Positions 42,901-50,814 of a DNA stretch of 64,000 nucleotides are shown one piece after another. Both the position numbers and the translations under genes were made by a program. Location: NCBI GenBank assembly GCA_964537035.1, contig CAZIAK010000026.1, positions 8,022-72,021 of the forward strand. Reading direction: 5' to 3'. Positions within the stretch are counted from its first letter, which is position 1; each line of letters opens with the position of its first letter. The stretch is from CAZIAK01 sp964537035 (GTDB lineage Bacteria; Planctomycetota; B15-G4). Under the pieces are notes generated by a model. That model had not been told where the DNA came from. It made no database searches and worked only from the letters and a program-made list of their open reading frames with translations.

Positions 42901-45900
42901 CGCCTTGGCACGGGCCTGGTACCAGCGGCAGGGCCGGCGCACCGACGCGGCCCGGGCCGTGGCCATCGTGGCCCGAGACTGGAACGAGCTCGAACGCCTC
43001 GCGGGCCTGGCGGCCGAGTCAGACTTCGACCGTGACGAGCTGCTCTCGGTCAGCGACGGCAGGGTCCACAGCGCGGTCGCGCCCCTGGCTCCGGACGGCG
43101 GCGTGGTCTTCGTTTTTCCCGGTTCGGGATGCCACTTCCCGGGCATGGGCCGACAGCTGGGATTGTGGTGGCCTGAACTCCTCGCCCAGGCAGAGAAGAC
43201 GTTCCCCCGTCTGGGTGAGCAGCTCCGTCCGGCCCAGAGCTGGGAGGGCAGCCGAGAACAACAGTCGGCGACAGAGCTCGGCTTGATCTTGGCCCAGACC
43301 TCGCTGGGCGTGGTGGCCAGCGATGTTCTGCGGCACCACGGCGTGCAGCCCGATGCAGTGCTGGGTTACTCCCTTGGCGAGACCGCGGGGCTCATGGCAC
43401 TCGGCGTCTGGCACGAGCGTGAGCTCATGTTGGAGAAGGTGCTGGCCAGCGACCTGTTTCTCACCGTGCTCAGTGGTCGCTGCGATGGCGCGCGCCAGGC
43501 CTGGGGCTTGCCCGACGATCAGCCCGTCGATTGGCTGCTCGGTGTGATCGATCGTCCGGGCGAGGTCGTGCGCGAGGTGATCGCGGACTTCCCCCGGGCC
43601 TACTTGCTGATCATCAACACGCCCGACGAGTGCGTGGTGGGTGGAGATGCCGAGCAGGTGAAGGCCCTGGTGGCTGCCTTGCATGCGCAGTTGCAACGGC
43701 TGCATGGCGTGACCACGGTGCACTGCCCGGTGGTCGAAGACTTCAAGGACGCCTACCGCGACCTGCACCTGCTGCCGACTCGGCCCCTCGAAGGCGTGCG
43801 CTTCTACAGCGGCGCCTGGGGCAAGAGCTACACCGTCGACCGAGAGACCGCCGCTGCGGCGATCCGAGATCAGGCGCTCGACACCATCGACTTCCCGGCC
43901 ATGGTGCGGCAGGCCTGGGAGGATGGCTCGCGGATCTTCATCGAGCTGGGCCCCGGGCGCTCGTGCACCCGCATGATTCGCCGCATTCTCGAAGGCGAGC
44001 GTTTCGTGGCCGCGTCCCTGTGCACCCAGGGGGACGAAGGTGTGGGTGCGGTGTTGTCCGTGCTGGGGCGCCTGGTCGCAGAGCGCTCTGTCGTCGACTT
44101 GTCGCCGCTGTACGGCGAGGTCGGCGATGTCGAGACAGCGCAAGACCCGGAAGCCGTGGCCGCATCGCCAGCAAAGAAGACCGCCTCGGTCCATGTCCCC
44201 GTAGGCGTCGCAGAGCGTGTGGCTCACCTTCCCGAGCGAGAGATGCCGGACGAACAGACCCGCACAGAACCCACCTGGCTGGAGCCGGACGTGCTGCCTT
44301 CAACCCCTGAGGAGCCGGCGCCCGAACCGTTCGCCGAGCCCGCTGTTGCTGCTGCCCCCTCGCTGCCTTTCGCCGCCTTGAGCGGCAGCGCGGCGGAGGC
44401 CCACGAGGCGTACTTGCGCCTCTCCCAGCAGCTGAACGAGCAGCTGGCCTCACAGCTCGAGCAGCAGCTGCACTTCTCTCGCGGCCTGGCGTCCACAGGC
44501 GCGACGGGTGCGCTCGCCCACGAAATGGCCCGCCCCGTCGGTGTGCCCCGGGGCGTGACGGCACCGACAGCCAAACGGGCTGGGACGGCAGCAACGGGGC
44601 TGGACGCTGGCGCAGATGCAGGCCTTTCGGCAACGGCTGAAGCACTGACTGTTGCTGCCCAGCCCGTCACTGCGCCCACGCCGCCTCCGTTCATGAATCG
44701 GGAGCAGTGCCTGGAGTACGCGGTGGGTTCTGTGGGAGCCGTCCTGGGCGAGTCCTTCGCTCCCGCCGACGCCTACCCCACCCGGGTGCGTTTGCCGGAC
44801 GAGCCGCTCATGCTCGTGGATCGCATCGTCGAGGTGCACGGCGAGCCCCTGTCCATGACCTCGGGCAGTCTGATCACCGAGCACGACGTGCTCCCGGGCG
44901 CCTGGTATCTCGACGGCGGCCGTATCCCCACCTGCATCGCGGTGGAGGCAGGGCAGGCCGACCTGTTCCTGTCCGGTTGGCTGGGCATTGACCTCGAGAC
45001 GCGCGGTGAAGCGGTGTACCGCTTGCTCGACGCGGTGGTGACTTTTCACGGCGAGCTGCCCGTGGTGGGCGACACCATCCGCTACGACATCCGCATCGAC
45101 CACTTCTTCAGGCAGGGCGAGACCTGGCTGTTCCGCTTCGGCTTCGAGGCCACGGTCAACGGGCGTCTGCTCGTGACCATGGAGGACGGCTGCGCGGGCT
45201 TCTTCAGCCAGGAGGCCCTCGACGCGGGCAAGGGCATCCTGGTGCGCGGACTCGATCAGCGGCCAGACGTGCGCAGCCTGCCTGACGACTGGCGTCCCCT
45301 GGCGCCCATGGAGCCTTGCGCCCTCGACGACGCCCAGGTCGAAGCGCTGCGCCAGGGAGATCTGGCAGCGGCCTTCGGGCCCACCTTCGCCGACCTGCCC
45401 GTGGCCCGGCCGCTCACCGTGCCCGGCGCCGACGGCAGCCTCATGCGCCTGGTGCACCGGGTGTTGTCCCTCGAGCCAGGGGGCGGCAAGTTCGGGCTAG
45501 GGTTCATCCATGCCGAGGCCGACATTCACCCGGACGATTGGTTCCTGACCTGCCACTTCGTGGACGACATGGTCATGCCGGGCACGCTCATGTACGAGTG
45601 CTGCCTGCACACCCTGCGCGTCTATCTGTTGCGCATGGGCTGGGTGGTCGACGCCGATCAGGTGGCCGCGGTGCCCGTGAACGGCGTGTGCAGTCGGCTC
45701 CGTTGCCGGGGCCAGGTGCTGTCGACCACCAAGAAGGTCGGCTACAAGGTGACCATCAAGGAGCTGGGCTACGGCCCCGAGCCCTACGCCATCGTCGACG
45801 CGCTGATGACCGCGGACGGCAAGGCCATCGTAGAGATCAACGACATGTCCCTGCGCCTGGTGGGGGCCCGCCGCGAAGACATCGAAGCCATGTGGGCCGA

Positions 45901-47056
45901 CCGCGCTGACGGGGCAGCGCAGGGCGGCGTCTCGAGCGCGGCCCCGGCCGTCGATCCCGAACGTCCCGGGCGCTTGCCCGCCGTGTACGACTATGACCGC
46001 ATCCTGGCTTTCTCTGACGGAGAGCCCTCGGACGCATTCGGCGCAGCCTACCGTCCGTTCGACAGCGACGGCAGCCGCAAGATCGCCAGGCTCCCTCGCC
46101 CGCCTTACCAGTTCTTGGATCGGGTCACGGCGGTGACCGGCGAGCCCTTCGAGATGACGGCGGGGGCGACCTGCGAAGCGCAGTTCGAACTCACCGACGA
46201 CTCTTGGTTCTTCGACGCCAGCCGTCAGCATCGGCTGCCCTTCGCGGTGCTGCTGGAGATCGCGCTCCAGCCCTGTGGCTGGCTGGCGGCCTATGTGGGC
46301 TCGGCCCTGCGCTCGGACAGCGACGTGCACTTTCGCAATCTGGGTGGAGAGGCCACGGTCTTCGCAGACATCGAGCGGGGTCCCGACGTGCTCACCACCA
46401 GGGTGACGCTCACCGGGGTGGCTCCGGCGGGGGGCATGATCATCCAGCACTACACCATGGAGATGTTCAGCGAGCGGCTGGGCCGGGTCTACGCCGGCAC
46501 CACGTCGTTCGGCTTCTTCTCCGCCGAGGCCCTGAACCAACAGGTGGGCCTGGGCGAGGTGGAGCTGCACCGTCCCGACGAGGCGACCCTGGCGAAGATC
46601 CCGGGCCAGCTGCTGCCCCGGGAGGCGCCCTTCCCTGAAGACGGCTGGCGCATGCTCGACAAGGTGGACGCCTACCTGCCCCAGGGCGGCCCCGCTGGCC
46701 TGGGCTGGCTGAGCGGCTCCATCGACGTCGATCCGTCGGCCTGGTTCTTCCAGGCGCACTTCTACGAAGACCCGGTCTGGCCCGGTTCTCTGGGTCTGGA
46801 GGCCATGCTGCAGCTGCTGGCCGTGGCTGCCGCTGACCGCTGGAACGTGGCCGAATGCGCCGCTGTCCCTGTCGATGCCACCCACCGCTGGACTTATAGG
46901 GGCCAGGTGGTCCCCAGCGCCCAGCGGGTCGAGGTTGTGGCCTGGGTCACAGCCGTTGATGATGTCCGCAGAGTGCTCACGGCCAGTGGGGTGCTGCTGG
47001 CAGACGGCCGGCCCATCTACGCCATGGACGACTTCGCCCTGGAGATCGTTGAGTGA
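39923..47056 (+). CDS. pfaC: PfaC-type polyunsaturated lipid synthase, KS-CLF-AT-DH-DH
   Basis: The protein has 2377 residues from a GTG at 39923 overlapping the pfaA stop (GTGA). Domains: ketosynthase (about 5-480; Cys196 in DAACSSSF, His of ECHAAGTP, SNVGH); chain-length-factor KS-like domain (about 510-960), in which the aligned Cys is Glu699 (SSEESSGF), so it cannot condense; acyltransferase (about 1050-1400; Ser1150 in GYSLGE); a Gln-rich and Ala/Thr/Pro linker (about 1440-1590); then four hot-dog units forming two FabA-like dehydratase pairs (about 1590-1980 and 2030-2377) with active-site histidines His1878 (CHFVDDMVMPG) and His2279 (AHFYEDPVWPG). FabA-like DH domains place the cis double bonds of polyunsaturated products. 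Unlike some myxobacterial homologues there is no C-terminal AGPAT (glycerolipid acyltransferase) domain, and no thioesterase is visible. Its stop overlaps oleA by 4 bp, tying product release to the Ole enzymes. Confidence 0.94.
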   Translation: MTTPPPIAIVGVGGVLPGAADLDSFWELVREGRSATHEVPAGRWILDAATITHPEHGRPDKVVSKRACLLRDAPLQLDGLALPEELLAALDPMVLLALHAGHQAWGAGVTSALDLSRVAVVLGNIALPTESTSAMADWVLGRRFERELFAAADRQAPGEERRAVAPVNRWVTGLPAGLLAKGLGLGGGQMTLDAACSSSFFALHHAVEELAAHRADAVLAGGLSRPDSLYTQMGFSQLKALSPSGNCRPFDKRGDGLVVGEGAGVFLLKRLDDALAQGDEIHGVIKAVGLSNDVDGRLLAPSQEGQLRALRSAYDRAGWKPTDVDLIECHAAGTPVGDGVELGSLTALWGDSGWTPGQCTIGSVKSNVGHLLTGAGAAGLLKVLGALRHGVLPPTAGWSQPIEGLGRGGLGPDRPGQDEQRQNGSGQGGRSGPFVVREKAAPWERRGPGVPRRAALSGFGFGGTNAHVLIEEYLPPTAHAESDAPIALRQGATVDHAPSPSAQASSAQSAAVAIVGVGAHLGPWADAGALSRRLLGGADGVLPATKKRFGGLDDAPTGFFIDDLDIPLGRFRIPPKEIEETLPQQLLMLCAADEALASRTGTDADPLRTGVFIGLGLDLATSDYHLRWALRSRARGWADELAPGLSGDELDQWVDAVCDQVGPALNANRTMGNLGGIVASRVAREFGLGGPCFVISSEESSGFSALAAAVRALQRGELDQALVGAVDLAGDARSWLATDALRSFTVDGVSRPFDRLADGPVCGEGAVAILLRRSDDALEAGDKVLAEIVGLGEATGGDAPSLQADESAVRRAMERALEDGGVESAAVGFVATHGSGVPAEDGVEARALAAVYSERGPSLSSAAAAVGQAGSASPLVSLLSVVTSLRSRVLPPLVGQRSGRDELSGFARPRTSRYWLDSGVRHGAVTCLSSSGHCGHVVLREPAQAALEAPEGSLLGPRPEGLFVVEAEDDDGLRAGLAELSRHALDDQADNVDALARAWYQRQGRRTDAARAVAIVARDWNELERLAGLAAESDFDRDELLSVSDGRVHSAVAPLAPDGGVVFVFPGSGCHFPGMGRQLGLWWPELLAQAEKTFPRLGEQLRPAQSWEGSREQQSATELGLILAQTSLGVVASDVLRHHGVQPDAVLGYSLGETAGLMALGVWHERELMLEKVLASDLFLTVLSGRCDGARQAWGLPDDQPVDWLLGVIDRPGEVVREVIADFPRAYLLIINTPDECVVGGDAEQVKALVAALHAQLQRLHGVTTVHCPVVEDFKDAYRDLHLLPTRPLEGVRFYSGAWGKSYTVDRETAAAAIRDQALDTIDFPAMVRQAWEDGSRIFIELGPGRSCTRMIRRILEGERFVAASLCTQGDEGVGAVLSVLGRLVAERSVVDLSPLYGEVGDVETAQDPEAVAASPAKKTASVHVPVGVAERVAHLPEREMPDEQTRTEPTWLEPDVLPSTPEEPAPEPFAEPAVAAAPSLPFAALSGSAAEAHEAYLRLSQQLNEQLASQLEQQLHFSRGLASTGATGALAHEMARPVGVPRGVTAPTAKRAGTAATGLDAGADAGLSATAEALTVAAQPVTAPTPPPFMNREQCLEYAVGSVGAVLGESFAPADAYPTRVRLPDEPLMLVDRIVEVHGEPLSMTSGSLITEHDVLPGAWYLDGGRIPTCIAVEAGQADLFLSGWLGIDLETRGEAVYRLLDAVVTFHGELPVVGDTIRYDIRIDHFFRQGETWLFRFGFEATVNGRLLVTMEDGCAGFFSQEALDAGKGILVRGLDQRPDVRSLPDDWRPLAPMEPCALDDAQVEALRQGDLAAAFGPTFADLPVARPLTVPGADGSLMRLVHRVLSLEPGGGKFGLGFIHAEADIHPDDWFLTCHFVDDMVMPGTLMYECCLHTLRVYLLRMGWVVDADQVAAVPVNGVCSRLRCRGQVLSTTKKVGYKVTIKELGYGPEPYAIVDALMTADGKAIVEINDMSLRLVGARREDIEAMWADRADGAAQGGVSSAAPAVDPERPGRLPAVYDYDRILAFSDGEPSDAFGAAYRPFDSDGSRKIARLPRPPYQFLDRVTAVTGEPFEMTAGATCEAQFELTDDSWFFDASRQHRLPFAVLLEIALQPCGWLAAYVGSALRSDSDVHFRNLGGEATVFADIERGPDVLTTRVTLTGVAPAGGMIIQHYTMEMFSERLGRVYAGTTSFGFFSAEALNQQVGLGEVELHRPDEATLAKIPGQLLPREAPFPEDGWRMLDKVDAYLPQGGPAGLGWLSGSIDVDPSAWFFQAHFYEDPVWPGSLGLEAMLQLLAVAAADRWNVAECAAVPVDATHRWTYRGQVVPSAQRVEVVAWVTAVDDVRRVLTASGVLLADGRPIYAMDDFALEIVE

Positions 47057-48135
47057 AGTACGAGCGGGTGTGTATCGACGCGATCGGTTACGAGTTGGCG
47101 CCAGTGGTGGTGACCTCTGCCGAGATCGAAGACCGCTTGGCTCCGCTGTATCGCTCGCTGCGCATCCAACCCGGTCAGCTGGAGACGATCACGGGCATCG
47201 TCGAGCGGCGCTTCTGGGAGGAGGGTCACAGCCTCTCCCGGGGTGCGGCGTCTGCGGCGGTGGCTGCGCTGCAACGTTCTGATCTTGCGAGCACGGACCT
47301 GGGTGCGTTGATCTACACAGGCGTCTGCCGCGAAGACTTTGAGCCCGCCACCGCCTGTCATGTGGCGGCGGCGCTGGAAGAGGCCGGGCACCCGATGGCT
47401 CCCGACGCAGCCATGTTCGATCTGTCCAACGCCTGCCTGGGCGTGCTCAACGGTGTGCTCGACCTGGCCAATCGCATCGAGCTGGGGCAGATCTCCGCGG
47501 GCATGGTGGTCAGTTGTGAGAGCGCCCGCGAGATCGTCGAACAGACCATCGTCTCCATGCTCGCCCAGCGCGACATGACCAGCTTTGCCACCTCGCTGGC
47601 CACGCTCACAGGGGGCTCTGGCGCCGTGGCCGTGATCGTGCGCAAGGCCGAGCCGGGCGCGACGGCGGCCCGCCGACTGATCGGCGGCGTGATGGCCGCC
47701 GCTCCCCGTCACCACGACCTGTGTCGCTGGGGCATGGAGCACGCCAAGGGCTCTGTGGGGGACGGGCGCACCGAGCCCCTGTTTCGCCAGTTCATGGCCA
47801 CCGACTCCACCGCTGTGCTCGAGCACGGCGTGACCCTGGGCCAGCAGACCTGGGCCTGTTTCCTGGAAGAGCTGGGCTGGTCTGCCGACTCGGTCGATCG
47901 CACGGTCTGCCATCAGGTGGGCCGGGCCCATCGGGACGCGATCCTCAGCGCCCTGGGCATCCCCAGCCGCAAGGACTACATCGCCTACGAGCACCTGGGC
48001 AACACGGGCACCGTGGCCCTGCCCCTGGCCGCCGCCTTGGCCGAAGAGCGCGAAGAGCTGCGCTCCGGGCAGCGGGTGGCCTTCCTGGGCATCGGCAGTG
48101 GTCTCAACTGCCTCATGCTGGGGCTCGAGTGGTGA
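47053..48135 (+). CDS. oleA: OleA: acyl-thioester head-to-head condensing enzyme (thiolase superfamily)
   Basis: The protein has 360 residues from a GTG at 47053 overlapping the pfaC stop. OleA joins two long-chain acyl thioesters without losing a carbon skeleton to form a 2-alkyl-3-ketoacid, the first step of bacterial long-chain olefin synthesis. Family hallmarks: ERRFWEEGHSLS near residue 55, FEPATAC with Glu97, the likely general base that sets OleA apart from FabH, catalytic Cys128 in DLSNACLGVLNG, VVSCESAREI, a His in TVCHQVGRAHRD and the Asn in HLGNTGTVALP. FabH-like KASIII is the alternative, but the neighbouring oleB, oleC and oleD genes decide for OleA. Being fused to a Pfa operon suggests that its substrates are polyunsaturated acyl chains; this is inference. 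Confidence 0.93.
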   Translation: MKYERVCIDAIGYELAPVVVTSAEIEDRLAPLYRSLRIQPGQLETITGIVERRFWEEGHSLSRGAASAAVAALQRSDLASTDLGALIYTGVCREDFEPATACHVAAALEEAGHPMAPDAAMFDLSNACLGVLNGVLDLANRIELGQISAGMVVSCESAREIVEQTIVSMLAQRDMTSFATSLATLTGGSGAVAVIVRKAEPGATAARRLIGGVMAAAPRHHDLCRWGMEHAKGSVGDGRTEPLFRQFMATDSTAVLEHGVTLGQQTWACFLEELGWSADSVDRTVCHQVGRAHRDAILSALGIPSRKDYIAYEHLGNTGTVALPLAAALAEEREELRSGQRVAFLGIGSGLNCLMLGLEW

Positions 48136-49019
48136 GCAGGGCCTATCCCTTCGCACCCCATCACCTTGACGTCGATGGGCTGTCCTTGCACTACGTCGAC
48201 GAGGGCCAGGGCGACCCGCTGTTGATGGTGCACGGCAACCCGAGCTGGTCGTTCCTGTATCGCAACCTGATCGCGTCACTGTCCGGCGAGTATCGCTGCA
48301 TCGCTCCCGACCACATCGGCTGCGGGCGCTCCGACAAGCCGGGGGACGATCGCTACGACTACACCATGCAGCGCCGGGTCGACGACCTGACCCGCCTGGT
48401 CGACAGCCTGCGGTTGGAGCGGGTGACCCTGGTGGTCCACGATTGGGGCGGCATGATCGGCTGGGCCTGGGCGGTGCAGAACCCGGAGCGGGTCGAGCGG
48501 CTGGTGCTGTTCAACACCGCGGCCTTCCCCTTGCCCGCGGACGCGACGTTGCCCGCCAGCCTGACCTTGGCCCGCACGCCGGGGCTGGGTGCCTTGCTGG
48601 TGCGAGGTCTCTCGGCCTTCTCTCGCGGGGCCAACAAGCACTGCGTTGCCAGGCGGCCCATGAGCGCAGAGGTCGCCCGGGGTTTCCTCGAACCCTACGA
48701 CAGCTGGGCCCACCGCATCGCCGTGCACCGCTTCGTCCAGGACATCCCCCTCAAGCCCACGGATCGGGCCTGGCAGCTGGTGTCGAAGACCGCGGCGGGC
48801 ATCGAGACCCTGGCCGACCGCCCCACGCTGATTTGCTGGGGCCTGAAAGACTTCGTCTTCGACGAGCACTTCCTTGCAGAGTGGGAGCGGCGCTTGCCTG
48901 ACGCCGAGATCCATCGCTTCGCCGATGCCGGGCACTACGTGCTCGAAGATGCGGGGGACGAGATCGTGCCCCTGGTGACGGACTTCTTGCACCGTCACCC
49001 CTTGGCGTCGCTGGTGTGA
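48132..49019 (+). CDS. oleB: OleB: beta-lactone decarboxylase (alpha/beta-hydrolase)
   Basis: The protein has 295 residues from a GTG at 48132 overlapping the oleA stop by 4 bp; an open upstream frame is a shadow of oleA. OleB resembles haloalkane dehalogenases and decarboxylates the beta-lactone made by OleC to a cis-olefin. Signatures: HYVDEGQGDPLLMVHGNP, SWSFLYRNL, the OleB-typical PDHIGCGRSDKP, the nucleophile Asp104 in VVHDWGGMIG, FVQDIPLKP, and the C-terminal DFVFDEHFLAEWE and DAGHYVLED (catalytic His). It lies inside the tight oleABCD order and is a soluble cytoplasmic enzyme. Confidence 0.94.
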   Translation: MSRAYPFAPHHLDVDGLSLHYVDEGQGDPLLMVHGNPSWSFLYRNLIASLSGEYRCIAPDHIGCGRSDKPGDDRYDYTMQRRVDDLTRLVDSLRLERVTLVVHDWGGMIGWAWAVQNPERVERLVLFNTAAFPLPADATLPASLTLARTPGLGALLVRGLSAFSRGANKHCVARRPMSAEVARGFLEPYDSWAHRIAVHRFVQDIPLKPTDRAWQLVSKTAAGIETLADRPTLICWGLKDFVFDEHFLAEWERRLPDAEIHRFADAGHYVLEDAGDEIVPLVTDFLHRHPLASLV

Positions 49020-50767
49020 GCGAGAGCTCCGTCGCGCCGAGCGGTGTGGGGCCCGACGACAGGGGCGCCGCACCGCAGGTTGTGTCGGCAGCGAGCAGCG
49101 ACGGGGGGCTCGCCGAGCCGCTGAATGTCGCAGCGTGGTTGCCCCGCCGGGCTGCCGACGCACCCCACGCCCTGGCCGTGGCCGTGGCGACCCGCTCCGG
49201 CTACGACGTCCTGACGGCAGCAGAGCTCGACGCGCGGTGCGACAGGGTGGCCCGGGGGCTGGCCGCTGCAGGCATGGGTCGAGGCACGCGCGCGGTGGTG
49301 ATGGTCACACCCAGCCTCGACTTCTTCGCCGTGACCTTCGCCCTGTTCAAGCTGGGTGCGGTGCTGGTCATGGTTGACCCGGGCATGGGCGTCTCCAACC
49401 TGAAGCGCTGTCTGGCCGAGGCTGAGCCCGAGGCGTTCATCGGCATCCCCAAGGCCCACGTGGCCCGCTGCCTTCTGGGATGGGGCAAGGACTCGTTGAG
49501 CGTCCTGGTCACCGTGGGGCGCAAGCTCGGCTGGGGCGGCACGACCCTGAGCGCCCTCGAACGGGCCGTGCCCACGGGCGGGAGCGGCGCCGTCGGTGCT
49601 GCCCCTGTGGTAGAGCCCGAGCAGGACGAGACCGCTGCGATCTTGTTCACGTCGGGCAGCACCGGTGTGCCCAAGGGCGTGGTCTATCCCCACCGGGTGT
49701 TCGCTGCCCAGGTGCGCTCGCTGCGGGACAGCTTCGGCATCGAGCCCGGCGAGATCGACCTGGCGACGTTTCCGCTCTTCGCGCTCTTCGGGCCCGCCCT
49801 GGGCATGGCTTCGGTGGTGCCCTTCATGGACGCGAGCCGGCCAGGGCGCGCAGACCCTGCTCGCCTGGTCGCGGCGCTGAACGACTTCTCGTGCACGTCC
49901 ATGTTCGCCTCGCCGGCGCTGGTGGAGAGGCTCTCCCGGCACTGCAGTGAGCGAGAGATCGAGCTGCCCAGTTTGCGTCGGGCCATCTCTGCCGGGGCTC
50001 CAGCCAACGGGCCGGCGCTGGAGCGATTCTCCGGCTGTCTCGGAGAGGGCGTGCAGATCTGGACACCGTACGGAGCGACCGAGGCCATGCCCGTGTCGTC
50101 CATCGGCTCGGATGAGATCTTGGGCGAGACCCTCAGCGCCACGGAGGCGGGAGCCGGTGTGTGCGTGGGCCTGCCAGTGGCCGGCATCGAGCTGGCGGTG
50201 ATCGCCCTGTCCGACGAACCCATCGCCCGCTGGCACGACGCGCAGGTGTTGCCCACGGGCAAGATCGGCGAGATCGTGGTCAAGGGCCCGGTGGTCACGG
50301 CGAGCTATTGGCACCGTGACGAGCACACGGCCCTGGCCAAGATGATCGACGACGACGGCGTGGTGCGGCATCGTATGGGCGACGTGGGTTGGCTCGACGA
50401 GCGCGGCCGGCTGTGGATGTGCGGGCGCAAGAACCACCGGGTGGTGTGCTCCTTTGGCACCCTGTTCACCGTGCCGTGCGAGGCCATCTTCAACACCCAC
50501 CCGGCGGTGTTCCGCACGGCGTTGGTGGGGGTGGAGCAGGGAGGAGATGTCCTGCCCGTGCTGTGTGTCGAGCTCGAGCAGGGTGCCAGCTCCCAGCCGG
50601 ACAAGCAGGCCTTGATCGCCGAGCTGTTGGCGGCGGGCGCTGCCCACGAGCACACCCGGGCCATCGAGACCGTGTTGTTCCACCCCGGCTTCCCCGTAGA
50701 CGTGCGCCACAACGCCAAGATCTTCCGGGAGAAGCTGGCCCTGTGGGCAGCGAAGAAGATCGGCTGA
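49016..50767 (+). CDS. oleC: OleC: ATP-dependent beta-lactone synthetase
   Basis: The protein has 583 residues from a GTG at 49016 overlapping the oleB stop. OleC is an AMP-forming ANL-superfamily enzyme that closes a syn beta-hydroxy acid into a beta-lactone. It shows the P-loop TSGSTGVPKGVVYPH, the adenylation loop YGATEAMPVSSI (the usual YGxTE), GDVGWLDERGRLWMCGRKNH, and an OleC-typical N-terminal stretch (ALFKLGAVLVMVDPGMG). The unusual length of the N-terminal leader (about 35 residues before LNVAAWLP) may be extra. Loss of the carboxylate is completed by OleB. An AMP-ligase of acyl activation type is the alternative, but the operon supports OleC. Confidence 0.93.
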   Translation: MSESSVAPSGVGPDDRGAAPQVVSAASSDGGLAEPLNVAAWLPRRAADAPHALAVAVATRSGYDVLTAAELDARCDRVARGLAAAGMGRGTRAVVMVTPSLDFFAVTFALFKLGAVLVMVDPGMGVSNLKRCLAEAEPEAFIGIPKAHVARCLLGWGKDSLSVLVTVGRKLGWGGTTLSALERAVPTGGSGAVGAAPVVEPEQDETAAILFTSGSTGVPKGVVYPHRVFAAQVRSLRDSFGIEPGEIDLATFPLFALFGPALGMASVVPFMDASRPGRADPARLVAALNDFSCTSMFASPALVERLSRHCSEREIELPSLRRAISAGAPANGPALERFSGCLGEGVQIWTPYGATEAMPVSSIGSDEILGETLSATEAGAGVCVGLPVAGIELAVIALSDEPIARWHDAQVLPTGKIGEIVVKGPVVTASYWHRDEHTALAKMIDDDGVVRHRMGDVGWLDERGRLWMCGRKNHRVVCSFGTLFTVPCEAIFNTHPAVFRTALVGVEQGGDVLPVLCVELEQGASSQPDKQALIAELLAAGAAHEHTRAIETVLFHPGFPVDVRHNAKIFREKLALWAAKKIG

Positions 50768-50814
50768 TGAGGCTCTGTCACGTTGTGTACCCGCTGCGAG
50801 AGGGCCGACGTTGA
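50767..50814 (+). other. Tiny 15-codon open frame bridging oleC and oleD
   Basis: ATG at 50767 overlaps the oleC stop (TGATGA) and the frame ends in a TGA at 50812-50814 that overlaps the TTG start of oleD. The 15-codon peptide (MRLCHVVYPLREGRR) has no known function. It most likely serves to carry terminating and re-initiating ribosomes across the 43-bp spacer; it may also be chance. Confidence 0.3.

Noticed and set aside
47721..48131. Extension of oleB upstream to 47721
   Set aside because: This stretch is the plus-one shadow of oleA; the GTG at 48132 overlapping the oleA stop gives the typical OleB N-terminus.
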